Notes under the pieces: generated by a model | The model's input: only the letters and a program-made list of their open reading frames with translations | Told to the model about the DNA's origin: nothing | The model's database searches: none | In this document: positions 1 to 9,361 of the stretch, in pieces | Numbering within the stretch: the first letter of the stretch is position 1 | Layout of the letters: every line of letters begins with the position of its first letter | NCBI GenBank assembly: GCA_910576775.1 | Contig: CAJTJV010000010.1 | Location: forward strand, 15,826-79,825 | Origin: an uncultured Muribaculaceae bacterium | GTDB taxonomy: Bacteria; Bacteroidota; Bacteroidia; Bacteroidales; Muribaculaceae | Length of the DNA stretch: 64,000 nt | Reading direction: 5' to 3' | Position numbers and translations under genes: made by a program

Positions 1-92
1 GTCCGCCCTCCGGTGCATATTGCCGCAGCAGGATTTTAACTTTTGAACCTTAGCCGGGGACGATGCGTTTATAATGTATTGGATTTCACATT

Positions 93-800
93 ATGCAAGG
101 CAAGGACAACAGTTGGAAGACTCTCATAGGCAGAGTGTTGGAGATATTGGTGCTGACGGTTTCCCTGGCGCTGATAGTTATAATATCCATAGACGCTTTC
201 GCCCCGGAGACGCGCCTGTCCGGACACGATTTCTATCGGCTTGTGCAGTTGCCGTTCTGTCTCCTTTTTATGGCTGATTTCTTTTTCGAGCTTTACAGGA
301 GCACAGACCGCAGTCGTTTCTTCCGTCATAATTTTCTCATTCTCTTCGTATCCATTCCCTATAGTATTATTCTTGGGACTTTCGGTATCGCTCCGGATGG
401 TTTCGGGGGTATCTTTCTACACTATCTCCCCACTCTCCGTGCAGTCCTTGCAATGGCATACGTTACGAGTTTTATTTCACGCGACCGTCTTATCGGCCTT
501 TTCGCGTCATATGCTATGATTCTCCTTCTGTCGATATATTTTGCCTCTCTGATATTTTTCCTTGCCGAGCGGCATGTCAATCCTGCTGTCACCGACTATT
601 GGACGGCTCTGTACTGGAGCATCTTACAGGCTACAACACTCGGCGCTTCGTTCTATGCTGTCACAACCGTTGGAAAAGCTGTCGCGATGGTGATTTCCGT
701 TATGGGAATGCTGATGTTCCCGCTATTCACTGTCTATCTGACCCGCATTGTCAAAAAATACGCGGCTCATGATACTCCACAATCCGATAAAAAAAGCTAA
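93..800 (+). CDS. Voltage-gated K+ channel-like membrane protein with degenerate selectivity filter
   Basis: This 235-residue protein has several hydrophobic membrane segments (about residues 12-32, 48-66, 78-98, 108-125, 132-156 and 194-218) in the order of a six-helix ion channel, with a pore-loop-like stretch before the last helix. The pore region keeps the family frame TT-G----VTT-GK followed by a hydrophobic helix. However, the filter that is TVGYGD in K+ channels reads TLGASF (T182 to F187). Family membership rests on this alignment and the topology; conduction of K+ is doubtful. The gene ends 7 bases before the next gene, so the two are probably co-transcribed. The start at 93 is the first ATG giving a short cytoplasmic tail before helix 1. 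Confidence 0.75.
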   Translation: MQGKDNSWKTLIGRVLEILVLTVSLALIVIISIDAFAPETRLSGHDFYRLVQLPFCLLFMADFFFELYRSTDRSRFFRHNFLILFVSIPYSIILGTFGIAPDGFGGIFLHYLPTLRAVLAMAYVTSFISRDRLIGLFASYAMILLLSIYFASLIFFLAERHVNPAVTDYWTALYWSILQATTLGASFYAVTTVGKAVAMVISVMGMLMFPLFTVYLTRIVKKYAAHDTPQSDKKS

Positions 801-807
801 TTTTGTC

Positions 808-1875
808 ATGATGAAAAAGATAAGGACTATATTAACGGCACTTATGATTGCTGCCTCAGTTTCGGCTCAGGCAGATGTGAAATGGCTTGCGACAACTCAC
901 GATTTCGGGGCGTTCGACGAGGATTTCGGCCCTGCAAGTACTGAGTTCCGTTTCGTCAACGAAGGCTCGGCTCCGGTAACCATAGTGGCCGCACGCGCCT
1001 CCTGTGGTTGCACCACTCCGAAATATCCGCGCGAGGCGATAGCTCCCGGCGATACCGCTACAGTCATTGTTACCTACGACCCGGCGGGGCGCCCCGGCCG
1101 TTTCTCCAAGTATGTGGCTGTTGATATCTCCGACAACGGACGCACAAAGCTTTATGTGAAAGGCACTGTAGTAGGCGCCGCCGGCAGTGTGCAGGCGCGT
1201 TTTCCCGTTGACGCAGGCAATGGAATGCAGCTTCAGCGTGGAGCCGTGATGTTCGGAAGCATTATCAAAGGACATACGCGCTCTGCATCCGTCAATCTGT
1301 ATAACCGTTCCACCGACAGTATCAGCCCCTCGGTGGAGAATATGCCGTCGTATATCTCGATGATGATGGAGCCTGAGACTGTCGCTCCGGGAGAGCAGGG
1401 CACCGCCGTTTTTTATTTCAACAGCGCCAGATGTCCGCTCTATGGCTTTGTGAACGATACAGTGATGATAGCTACAGTTACCGGCGCGGAGACTTTCCCC
1501 CTTCCGTTTGTCGGAATTGTTGAGGAAGATTTCAGTAAACTCACACCAAAGGATATAAAAAAGGCTCCGGTTGCAACGTTGTCGGAAACAAGTATTGATT
1601 TTGGCAAAATCGATAGGAAGGGCAAGATATCCCGCACCTGTACCCTGCGGAACGAAGGCAAGAGCCCTCTTGTCATACGTCGGCTTTATTCTCTTGACGA
1701 CGCCGTAGACTTTGCAATCGATAAGAAAGTTCTAAAGCCCGGCAAAACGGCTACAATAACAGTTACAGTTGATACATCAAAGCTTTCCGGTGCATTGCTC
1801 AATGCCCGGGGTGCATTGATAACCAATGATCCGTCGGCTCCTACACAGACCATGCGCCTTGTAGGAACTTTCTGA
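808..1875 (+). CDS. DUF1573 domain secreted protein
   Basis: A 355-residue exported protein with an N-terminal signal peptide (MMKKIRTILTALMIAASVSA). DUF1573 is a Bacteroidetes family with an Ig-like, ASH/MSP-type beta-sandwich fold. The hallmark is seen twice: THDFGAFDED ... F-FVNEGSAPVTI ... SCGCTTP near residues 30-80, and SIDFGKIDRKG ... LRNEGKSPLVIRR near 260-300, so there are at least two, probably three, tandem domains. An in-frame ATG at 748 lies inside the preceding gene and would place extra residues before the signal peptide, so 808 (or 811) is preferred. Function is unknown; the fold suggests a periplasmic binding or scaffold role. The GH3 gene follows after 35 bases. Confidence 0.85.
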   Translation: MMKKIRTILTALMIAASVSAQADVKWLATTHDFGAFDEDFGPASTEFRFVNEGSAPVTIVAARASCGCTTPKYPREAIAPGDTATVIVTYDPAGRPGRFSKYVAVDISDNGRTKLYVKGTVVGAAGSVQARFPVDAGNGMQLQRGAVMFGSIIKGHTRSASVNLYNRSTDSISPSVENMPSYISMMMEPETVAPGEQGTAVFYFNSARCPLYGFVNDTVMIATVTGAETFPLPFVGIVEEDFSKLTPKDIKKAPVATLSETSIDFGKIDRKGKISRTCTLRNEGKSPLVIRRLYSLDDAVDFAIDKKVLKPGKTATITVTVDTSKLSGALLNARGALITNDPSAPTQTMRLVGTF

Positions 1876-1910
1876 ACACTCTTCAGTTAACCCGCCAATC
1901 ACTATTTATA

Positions 1911-4472
1911 ATGAAAAAACACATTCTTGCAGGCTTTTTTTGCCTATTTTCGCTGTTCTTGTCAGCGCAGTCCGAACCTTACAGAAACAAAGACCTCAGT
2001 GTCGACGAACGCATTGAGGATTTGCTTTCGCGCATGACGCTTGATGAGAAAATATCACAGATCCGACATCTGCACAATTGGGACATTCTTGACGGAAAGA
2101 CTCTCAATCCGGTTAAGTTGCGCGTTATGTGTGGTACTGACGGTTTTGGATTTTTCGAGGGTTTTCCTTTGCCGGCCGACAGTTGTAGGGTGATATTCCG
2201 TGAGATTCAGCAATATATGGTCGATAGTACGCGTTTGGGGATTCCGGCCTTTCCTGTAGCCGAGAGCCTGCACGGTATAGTCCATGAAGGAGCTACTGTC
2301 TTTCCGCAGAATGTAGCTCTGGGAGCTACATTTGACCCGTCGCTCGCATATGACAGGGCGAAGGCCACTGCCGGAGAACTCAATACGATAGGTATCCGTC
2401 AGGTACTTGCTCCTTGTATCGATGTGGCGCGGGATCTCCGCTGGGGGCGTGTTGAGGAATCATATGGAGAAGACCCGTTTCTGTGCTCTGAAATGGCAGT
2501 GGCAGAGGCTCTTGGTTATATCGATAACGGGATTTCGCCTATGCTGAAGCATTATGGTCCGCATGGCAATCCTCTTGGAGGGCTGAACCTCGCTTCTGTG
2601 GAATGCGGGGTTCGTGACTTGTTTGATATTTATCTGAAGCCTTTCGAGAAAACTATTGAGAAGGCTCCCGTGATGGCGGTGATGTCAAGTTACAATTCTT
2701 GGAACCGGACCCCAAACTCCGCATCGTCTTTCATGCTTAGCGATATTCTCCGCGACCGCTTTGGTTTTAAGGGATATGTCTATTCCGATTGGGGTGTGAT
2801 ATCCATGCTCCGCAGTTTCCATCATACTGCTGAGGATGATTATGAGGCTGCCGTGCAGGCTATTACTGCCGGACTCGATGTGGAGGCTTCAAGTAATTGC
2901 TATCCATTGCTTAAGGATGCTGTCGATGCCGGGGAGTTCGATGTGGAATATATAGATCGTGCGGTCCGCCGTGTTCTGCGTGCGAAATTTGAAACGGGGC
3001 TTTTCGACGATCCTTACGGCGAGAACGTTACCTATCGCCTTCCTGTACGTTGCAGCGAGAATGTGGCGCTTTCACGTCGTATTGCCGACGAATCAGCAGT
3101 CCTTCTGAAGAATGAAGGCAAGCTGTTGCCTCTTGATGCCTTGAAACTGAAATCTGTGGCTGTGATAGGTCCGAATGCCGATGAGGTGCAGTTTGGTGAC
3201 TATACATGGAGTAAAGATAAAAACGACGGGGTGACGCCTCTTCAGGGGATTCGTGCTCTTCTCGGACGGAAAGTGAAGGTTAATTATGCCCGTGGATGTT
3301 CTCTGGCGTCAGCCGATACTGCCGGCTTTGCGGAAGCAGTGGATGCAGCTCGCCGCAGCGACGTCGCAATTGTGTTTCTTGGTAGCTCCAGCACTGCATT
3401 CGTGCGCCACAGTCCGAGACCGTCGACTTCAGGTGAAGGCATCGACCTGCACGATATAGCGCTCACCGGAGCCCAGCAGCAGCTCATTGAGCGTATTGTA
3501 AGCACCGGAAAACCTGTCGTTGTTGTAATGGTTGCGGGGAAACCGTTTGCCGTAAAGTGGATAAAGGACAATGTCCCGGCTGTTCTCGCGCAGTGGTATG
3601 CAGGAGAACAGGCCGGAAACTCGATTGCTGATATTCTTTTCGGCCGCCTGAATCCTTCTGGAAGAATTTCGTTCTCATTCCCGCAGAGCACAGGTCATCT
3701 GCCCGCCTATTATAATCATTTGTCTACCGACAGGGGATTCTACCATCAGCCTGGAACTCCCGAGCAACCCGGCCGCGACTATGTTTTCTCCTCTCCCGAT
3801 GCGCTGTGGGCTTTCGGCCATGGATTGTCTTATACTGATTTCGAATATATTGGCGCCCGTGCTGACAAAGCTGTTTATGCTGCCGGTGATACTGTTTTCG
3901 TTGATGTGGCTGTGCGTAACTCAGGGCGGCGTCCGGGCAAGGAGGTGGTACAGCTGTATGTGCGCGATGTTGTAAGTTCTGTGATGACGCCAGTTAAGCA
4001 GCTCAAGGCTTTTGACAAGATTTATATCGAACCACAGAAAACTGTTACAGTGCGTCTCGCTGTGCCGGTGGCGGAATTGATGCTTACCGACGATCTTGGT
4101 AAACGTTTTCTTGAAGAAGGTGAGTTTGAGTTCATGGTGGGGTCGGCTTCAGATAATATCGCGTTCACCGTTCCGGTTCAGGTAGGAGAGCCGAAAGTAC
4201 GCCGTCAGAGCGTCGCCAGAACGGAAGAAACTGTTGTGTCCGATGAGATATTGACTGTCAGCGGATGTGTCCGCGACGTTCAGGCCACACCGGTGGCTGG
4301 TGTGGCTGTATCGCAGCAGGGCTCCGGGTCTTTCGCGTACACCGACGCCGATGGTAATTATACAATATCAGTGCGTGGAAATGTGCCTTTGCAGTTTTCC
4401 AAGGACGGATACAGAAGTGTTTCCGTTATTCCTGCCGGTCAGACCACAATAAACGTCAGCATGAGTCATTGA
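1911..4472 (+). CDS. Secreted glycoside hydrolase family 3 (beta-glucosidase/beta-xylosidase type)
   Basis: An 853-residue GH3 enzyme that should remove terminal beta-linked glucose or xylose from plant or host oligosaccharides. A signal peptide (residues 1-20, ending FLSAQ) directs export. The order is the GH3 N-terminal barrel with DLRWGRVEESYGEDPFL and KHYGPHGNP, the nucleophile D293 in YSDWG, the GH3 C-terminal sandwich (about 390-620), a fibronectin III-like domain (about 660-770), and an extra module from about residue 782. That last module (VSGCVRD ... YTDADGNYTISV) resembles a carboxypeptidase regulatory-like domain and is unusual at this end of a GH3. Substrate cannot be fixed from sequence. 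The last 7 bases overlap the convergent folK gene. Confidence 0.93.
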   Translation: MKKHILAGFFCLFSLFLSAQSEPYRNKDLSVDERIEDLLSRMTLDEKISQIRHLHNWDILDGKTLNPVKLRVMCGTDGFGFFEGFPLPADSCRVIFREIQQYMVDSTRLGIPAFPVAESLHGIVHEGATVFPQNVALGATFDPSLAYDRAKATAGELNTIGIRQVLAPCIDVARDLRWGRVEESYGEDPFLCSEMAVAEALGYIDNGISPMLKHYGPHGNPLGGLNLASVECGVRDLFDIYLKPFEKTIEKAPVMAVMSSYNSWNRTPNSASSFMLSDILRDRFGFKGYVYSDWGVISMLRSFHHTAEDDYEAAVQAITAGLDVEASSNCYPLLKDAVDAGEFDVEYIDRAVRRVLRAKFETGLFDDPYGENVTYRLPVRCSENVALSRRIADESAVLLKNEGKLLPLDALKLKSVAVIGPNADEVQFGDYTWSKDKNDGVTPLQGIRALLGRKVKVNYARGCSLASADTAGFAEAVDAARRSDVAIVFLGSSSTAFVRHSPRPSTSGEGIDLHDIALTGAQQQLIERIVSTGKPVVVVMVAGKPFAVKWIKDNVPAVLAQWYAGEQAGNSIADILFGRLNPSGRISFSFPQSTGHLPAYYNHLSTDRGFYHQPGTPEQPGRDYVFSSPDALWAFGHGLSYTDFEYIGARADKAVYAAGDTVFVDVAVRNSGRRPGKEVVQLYVRDVVSSVMTPVKQLKAFDKIYIEPQKTVTVRLAVPVAELMLTDDLGKRFLEEGEFEFMVGSASDNIAFTVPVQVGEPKVRRQSVARTEETVVSDEILTVSGCVRDVQATPVAGVAVSQQGSGSFAYTDADGNYTISVRGNVPLQFSKDGYRSVSVIPAGQTTINVSMSH

Positions 4473-4924
4473 TTGAAGAGTCTGTGCGCCGCATCGCCGC
4501 CGATGAGTTGCGTAAGAGGAATTCTGACGAACGCACGTGATGCGGCGCGCGGGTGAGGTAGTGTCAGTTCGGCGCTATTCATTTTCAAACCTTCTATCGC
4601 TATGATATCGATGTCGATTTCCCGATCTCGATAGCTGCCGTCGCTGTTGCGGTGTTTTATATACGATATTTCCTGTTCTATTGCTTTCAGTTTATGCAGA
4701 AGGGCGATGGCGTCGGTGGCTGTGAGTGATGTGTCGCTTTCTATTGTCAGTATGGCGGCTATGTTTATGAATGAGTTGGCTGAGACAAATCCGTCGGCCT
4801 CGTTGGCATATTCATCCGACACTATGATTTCTCCGAGGCGGCGCAGACGTTCCAGCGCCTCGCTGATAAAACGACGCCGGTCTCCCATATTCGAACCTAT
4901 GCTGAGATATATTTCCGTCTTCAT
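4466..4924 (-). CDS. folK: 2-amino-4-hydroxy-6-hydroxymethyldihydropteridine diphosphokinase
   Basis: This 152-residue protein transfers pyrophosphate from ATP to hydroxymethyl-dihydropterin in folate synthesis. It begins with the family signature MKTEIYLSIGSNMGDR and contains the Mg-binding acidic motif RDREIDIDII (about residues 98-107) followed by LPHPRAASRAFV. Length matches single-domain HPPK. It lies downstream of infB on the same strand but is separated by a strong hairpin with a T-run at 4929-4962, so expression may depend on read-through or a local promoter. Its 3' end overlaps the GH3 stop by 7 bases. Confidence 0.95.
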   Translation of the reverse strand: MKTEIYLSIGSNMGDRRRFISEALERLRRLGEIIVSDEYANEADGFVSANSFINIAAILTIESDTSLTATDAIALLHKLKAIEQEISYIKHRNSDGSYRDREIDIDIIAIEGLKMNSAELTLPHPRAASRAFVRIPLTQLIGGDAAHRLFNQ

Positions 4925-4928
4925 GATA

Positions 4929-4962
4929 TAAAAAAACGGCAGGCATCCGCGGATGCCTGCCG
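4929..4962 (-). terminator. Rho-independent terminator after infB
   Basis: On the minus strand a perfect 13-base-pair palindrome (arms CGGCAGGCATCCG and CGGATGCCTGCCG) is followed at once by seven T residues. It lies between infB and folK. Confidence 0.88.
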
Positions 4963-4980
4963 CCTATATTATGTATGTTG

Positions 4981-7953
4981 TCAGTCGATGCTTGTGCGGG
5001 CTATTTCTTTTTCTTCGAAGCCTTCTACAAAGTCGCCGACCTTTATGTCGTTGAAACCGGTGATTGAGAAGCCACAGTCGAAGCCTGCGGAAACTTCCTT
5101 GACATCATCCTTGAAGCGCTTGAGGGAGCCGAGTTCACCTGTATAGCGTACAATGCCGTCGCGGATAAGGCGCACTTTGCTGCCGCGCTTGATTTTGCCT
5201 TCGCGTACCATTGCGCCGGCGATGGTGCCGACCTTGCTGACGTGGAATGTCTCGAGCACTTCGGCGGTACCGGTGATTTCCTCCTTGATTTCCGGAGCGA
5301 GAAGGCCGGCCATGGCGTCCTTTACCTCTTCTATTGCCTGATAGATTACAGAATAGAGGCGTATCTGGACGCCGTCGCGCTCGGCTGCACGGCGGGCGGC
5401 AAGGCTTGGACGGACCTGGAAACCGATGATGATGGCGTCGGAGGCCGCTGCAAGAGTTACATCGCTCTCGGAGATTTCACCTACGGCCTTGTGGAGTACG
5501 TTGATCTGAATCTCGTCGGTAGAGAGTTTTATAAGGGAGTCGGACAGAGCTTCGATGGAACCGTCGACATCGCCCTTGACGATAATGTTGAGTTCCTGGA
5601 AGTTGCCGATGGCGCGGCGACGTCCGATATCCTCGAGGGTGAGCATCTTTGTTGTGCGAAGACCCTGTTCGCGTGCGAGTTGCTCGCGTTTTGTTGCGAT
5701 TTCGCGGGCTTCCTGTTCGGTTTCGAGCACGTTGAAAGTGTCGCCGGCGGTAGGTGCGCCGTTAAGGCCGAGGATAAGCGCCGGAGTGGCAGGCCCGGCT
5801 TCCTTGATGCGTTGGTTGCGTTCGTTGAACATCGCTTTTACGCGGCCGAAATGGTTGCCGGCAAGCACGATGTCGCCGATGTGGAGCGTACCGTTCTGTA
5901 CAAGGACATTGGCTACATAGCCGCGGCCTTTGTCGAGTGTCGATTCTATGATGGTGCCGACGGCGTTGCGGTCGGGATTGGCGCGGAGGTCGAGCATCTC
6001 GGCTTCGAGAAGCACCTTTTCCATAAGTTCTTCTACGCCTATACCCTTCTTGGCGGAAATGTCCTGGCTCTGGTATTTGCCGCCCCATTCTTCAACGAGA
6101 TAGTTCATGCCGGCGAGTTCTTCCTTGATTTTTTCGGGATTGGCGTGTGGCTTGTCAATCTTGTTGATCGCGAACACTATGGGTACGCCGGCAGCGGAGG
6201 CGTGGTTGATAGCCTCTACGGTCTGCGGCATCACATTGTCGTCTGCGGCGACGATAATGATCACTATGTCGGTTACCTTTGCGCCGCGGGCACGCATGGC
6301 GGTGAATGCCTCGTGTCCGGGGGTGTCGAGGAACGTTATGTGGCGTCCGTCGGCAAGCTTTACGCTGTAGGACCCGATATGCTGGGTAATACCGCCGGCT
6401 TCGCCTGCAATCACGTTTGCCTTGCGTATATAGTCGAGAAGCGACGTTTTGCCGTGGTCGACGTGACCCATGACGGTGACGATAGGCGGACGGCTCTGAA
6501 GGTCTTCCTCATTATCGGCTTCCTGATGGATTGCGTCGGCGACTTCCGCGGATACATATTCGGTTGTGAAGCCGAATTCTTCGGCAACAATATTTATTGT
6601 TTCGGCGTCGAGGCGCTGGTTGATTGAAACCATGACGCCGAGGTTCATACACGTTGCAATGACGTTGTTCACAGGAACATCCATCATGACAGCGAGGTCG
6701 TTGGCGGTTACGAACTCAGTGATTTTGAGAATGCGGCTTTCTGCCATTTCGGCGCGCTGAGCCTCGCGTTCGCGGCTGGCATTTGCTTCACGTTTCTCTT
6801 TACGCCACTTGGCACCTTTCTTGAGACCCTTGTCTTTTGCGGTGAGACGTGCGAGAGTTTCTTTTACCTGCTTCTGTACGTCTTCTTCGTTTACTTCGGG
6901 CTGTACCGGACGGCGGTTCTGTTGCTTGGTAGCATTGTTCTGGCGGCGGTTTTCGTTTTGGCGGCGATTCTCATTGCCGTTGTTGCCCTGGCCGTTACCT
7001 TGGTTGTTTCGGCGTTCGTTGCCGTTCTGACGGCTGTCGGCAGCTTGTTTGCCGGCCTTTTCGATGTCTACCTTTTCTTTGCCGGTTATGCGACGGCGTT
7101 TCTTGCGGTCGCCTTCTCCGCTGCTTTGTCCCGGCTGTCCCGGACGTCCGTTGCGGCGTTCTTCCTTGGTCTTTTTCTTGGGGCGTACGCTCAGGTTCAT
7201 CGCGTCGAGGTCGATGTGGCCTACGATGTTGAGCGATGGGGCGGGTGTCTTACGCTCGATGGTGAATACTTCGGGCTCGCCTGCTGCGGCAGGTTCTTCT
7301 TTCTTTGGCGTATCAGCTTTGGGAACCTCTGTTTTGGGCGCTTTGGGAAGCTCTGTCTTCTGGGAAGTCTCTGTTTTGGATGCTTTTGGCGCTTCGGCTT
7401 TCCTGGGTATTTCTACCTTGGGAGCCTTGGGGGAAGCGGGATTTTTTTGCGTTTCAGCTTTTAGAGCTTTTGGAGGCTCCGGATTCTTGGATGTCTCGAT
7501 TTTTTCAGCTTTTGGAGGTTCCGGCTTTTGGGGAGTTTCTACTTTCGGAGGTTCCGGATTTTTAGGAATCTCAGCTTTCGGAGGTTCCGGCTTCGGAGCC
7601 TGTGGTTTCGGTACCTCGTTGCGCACCACGGGATTACCGTTGGCGTCGTATTCGAGTTTGCCAAGTATGTGCGGGGTGCGGAGGTTGTCGGGCTGTTTTT
7701 CCTCAACAACAAGTTTTTCAGGCTCGGCAGGTTTTTGCCGGCTTTCCTTGCGCTCCGTCGTTTTCTGCTCGGAGCGGTTCTTGAGAGCTTTGTCACTCGC
7801 GAATGCCGACATTAGCATGTCGAGCACGTTGTCTTCAATGCGGGTGTTGGGTTTCTCTTCTATTGTAATATCTTTTTTGCGTAGAAAGTCGAAGATTGTC
7901 TCAAGGGAGACATTCAGGTCCTTTGCTACAGTGCTTATTTTAGTTTTCGCCAT
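4981..7953 (-). CDS. infB: Translation initiation factor IF-2
   Basis: IF-2 places initiator tRNA on the 30S subunit and is a GTPase. The 990-residue protein starts with an IF2 N-terminal helix domain (KISTVAKDLNVSLETIFDFL). A long low-complexity linker rich in P, K and E follows (about residues 110-235, repeated units such as PKNPEPPKVE), then a basic Arg/Asn/Gln-rich stretch (about 260-350). The GTPase domain has the P-loop GHVDHGKTS starting at G496, then DTPGHEAF and NKIDKP, and is followed by the IF-2 C-terminal domains. It is the distal gene of rimP-nusA-infB and ends at a strong terminator. The repeated linker DNA at about 7300-7620 may vary in length between strains. Confidence 0.98.
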   Translation of the reverse strand: MAKTKISTVAKDLNVSLETIFDFLRKKDITIEEKPNTRIEDNVLDMLMSAFASDKALKNRSEQKTTERKESRQKPAEPEKLVVEEKQPDNLRTPHILGKLEYDANGNPVVRNEVPKPQAPKPEPPKAEIPKNPEPPKVETPQKPEPPKAEKIETSKNPEPPKALKAETQKNPASPKAPKVEIPRKAEAPKASKTETSQKTELPKAPKTEVPKADTPKKEEPAAAGEPEVFTIERKTPAPSLNIVGHIDLDAMNLSVRPKKKTKEERRNGRPGQPGQSSGEGDRKKRRRITGKEKVDIEKAGKQAADSRQNGNERRNNQGNGQGNNGNENRRQNENRRQNNATKQQNRRPVQPEVNEEDVQKQVKETLARLTAKDKGLKKGAKWRKEKREANASREREAQRAEMAESRILKITEFVTANDLAVMMDVPVNNVIATCMNLGVMVSINQRLDAETINIVAEEFGFTTEYVSAEVADAIHQEADNEEDLQSRPPIVTVMGHVDHGKTSLLDYIRKANVIAGEAGGITQHIGSYSVKLADGRHITFLDTPGHEAFTAMRARGAKVTDIVIIIVAADDNVMPQTVEAINHASAAGVPIVFAINKIDKPHANPEKIKEELAGMNYLVEEWGGKYQSQDISAKKGIGVEELMEKVLLEAEMLDLRANPDRNAVGTIIESTLDKGRGYVANVLVQNGTLHIGDIVLAGNHFGRVKAMFNERNQRIKEAGPATPALILGLNGAPTAGDTFNVLETEQEAREIATKREQLAREQGLRTTKMLTLEDIGRRRAIGNFQELNIIVKGDVDGSIEALSDSLIKLSTDEIQINVLHKAVGEISESDVTLAAASDAIIIGFQVRPSLAARRAAERDGVQIRLYSVIYQAIEEVKDAMAGLLAPEIKEEITGTAEVLETFHVSKVGTIAGAMVREGKIKRGSKVRLIRDGIVRYTGELGSLKRFKDDVKEVSAGFDCGFSITGFNDIKVGDFVEGFEEKEIARTSID

Positions 7954-8025
7954 ATATTGTGTTGTTCGCTTTTGTTGTTGAGGGTGTTAGCAGGGTTGAA
8001 AAGTAGAGGGAGAGAGGCCTCGGGC

Positions 8026-9330
8026 TTATTTTTGGCCGTCGGCGTCTGCTTCGCCCTCAGCTTCAGGCTGTTCGTCGTCCTCGTATTCGCTGCGGAGGAC
8101 CTCGAGTACTTCGTCGATGGTGTTTTCCTCAAGATCCGATTTGTCGAGAAGCACCTGGCGCGGAGTGTTGAGTACGCTCTTGGCAGTTACGCAGCCGATA
8201 TTTTTGAGCGCGTCGATAACCCATGCGTCGATTTCGTCGCGGAAATCATCAAGGAAAATATCGTCCTCATAAATCATCTCAGTGTCGCGGTAGACATCGA
8301 TTTCGTAGCCTGTGAGCATTGTGGCAAGCTTGATGTTGTGTCCGTTTTTGCCGATTGCCAGTGACACCTCTTCCGGTTTGAGGAACACCTCGGCTTTTTT
8401 TGCTTCTTCGTCAAGGCGGATTGTGGAGATATGAGCGGGCGAGAGGGCGCGCTGTATGAACAGCGAGGGATTCGATGTATAGTTGATTACATCGATGTTT
8501 TCATTGCGGAGCTCGCGTACTATGCCGTGGATGCGGCTGCCTTTCACGCCAACGCAGGCGCCTACGGGGTCGATGCGGTCGTCATAGCTCTCGACAGCAA
8601 TTTTGGCACGTTCGCCCGGTATGCGGGCTACTGCGCGGATGTTGATGAGGCCGTCGTGGATTTCAGGTACCTCAAGCTCGAAAAGGCGCACGAGGAAAAG
8701 GTTGCTTGTGCGCGATACGGTAATTTTCGGATTGTTGTTTTTGTTGTCGACATTCGAGATGACGGCGCGTACTGTTTCTCCCTTGCGGAAATAGTCGCCG
8801 GGGATGGATTCGCTCTTGGGCAGAAGAAGCTCGTTCTTTTCGTCATCGAGAAGAAGGGTCTCGCGCGACCATGTCTGATATACCTCGCCGGAAACAAGCT
8901 GCCCTTCAAGTTCTTTGAATTTCTGGTATACTGCTTCTTTCTGTAGGTCGAGAATGCGGCTCTGAAGAGTCTGCCGGAGATTGAGAATGGCACGACGTCC
9001 GAATTTCTCGAAGATTATCTCTCTGGCGTGTTCCTCGCCGATTTCGGCTTCGGGATCGTCATCGGCGCGGGCGTCGCTGAGAGATATCTGAAGGTTGGGG
9101 TTTTCAACCTCGCCGTCGGCAACCACTTCAAGATTCTGGAAAATCTGAACGTCACCCTTGTCAGGGTTGAGGATTACGTCAAGATTTTCGTCCGTGCCGA
9201 ACATCTTTGCGAGTACGTTGCGGAAAGATTCTTCCAGAACGCTTATCATTGTTGTCTTGTCGATATTCTTGAGCTCTTTGAACTCAACGAACTGCTCGAC
9301 CATATTTGGTTTTTCCTCTTTCTTTGCCAT
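8026..9330 (-). CDS. nusA: Transcription termination/antitermination protein NusA
   Basis: NusA binds RNA polymerase and nascent RNA to control pausing, termination and antitermination. The 434-residue protein has the N-terminal polymerase-binding domain, an S1 domain with ETLLLDDEKNELLLPKSESIPGD-type sequence (about 130-200), then KH1 with RIPGERAKIAV and VGACVGVKGSRI, and KH2 with SLAIGKNGHNIKLA. The C-terminus ends in an acidic tail (EDDEQPEAEGE) typical of Bacteroidetes NusA. It sits between rimP and infB in the conserved order. Confidence 0.98.
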   Translation of the reverse strand: MAKKEEKPNMVEQFVEFKELKNIDKTTMISVLEESFRNVLAKMFGTDENLDVILNPDKGDVQIFQNLEVVADGEVENPNLQISLSDARADDDPEAEIGEEHAREIIFEKFGRRAILNLRQTLQSRILDLQKEAVYQKFKELEGQLVSGEVYQTWSRETLLLDDEKNELLLPKSESIPGDYFRKGETVRAVISNVDNKNNNPKITVSRTSNLFLVRLFELEVPEIHDGLINIRAVARIPGERAKIAVESYDDRIDPVGACVGVKGSRIHGIVRELRNENIDVINYTSNPSLFIQRALSPAHISTIRLDEEAKKAEVFLKPEEVSLAIGKNGHNIKLATMLTGYEIDVYRDTEMIYEDDIFLDDFRDEIDAWVIDALKNIGCVTAKSVLNTPRQVLLDKSDLEENTIDEVLEVLRSEYEDDEQPEAEGEADADGQK

Positions 9331-9361
9331 TGCTTTTAAGGGGGATAGTATTATTCGGTTA

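Noticed and set aside
1..92. Gene fragment at the window start
   Set aside because: No frame of useful length or recognisable content before the channel gene.
5242..6627. Long open frame opposite infB
   Set aside because: It is the antisense shadow of a conserved gene with biased codons; the sequence has no recognisable protein features.
7049..7981. Repetitive Ser/Phe/Gly-rich frame opposite the IF-2 linker
   Set aside because: Its repeats simply mirror the P/K/E coding repeats of infB.
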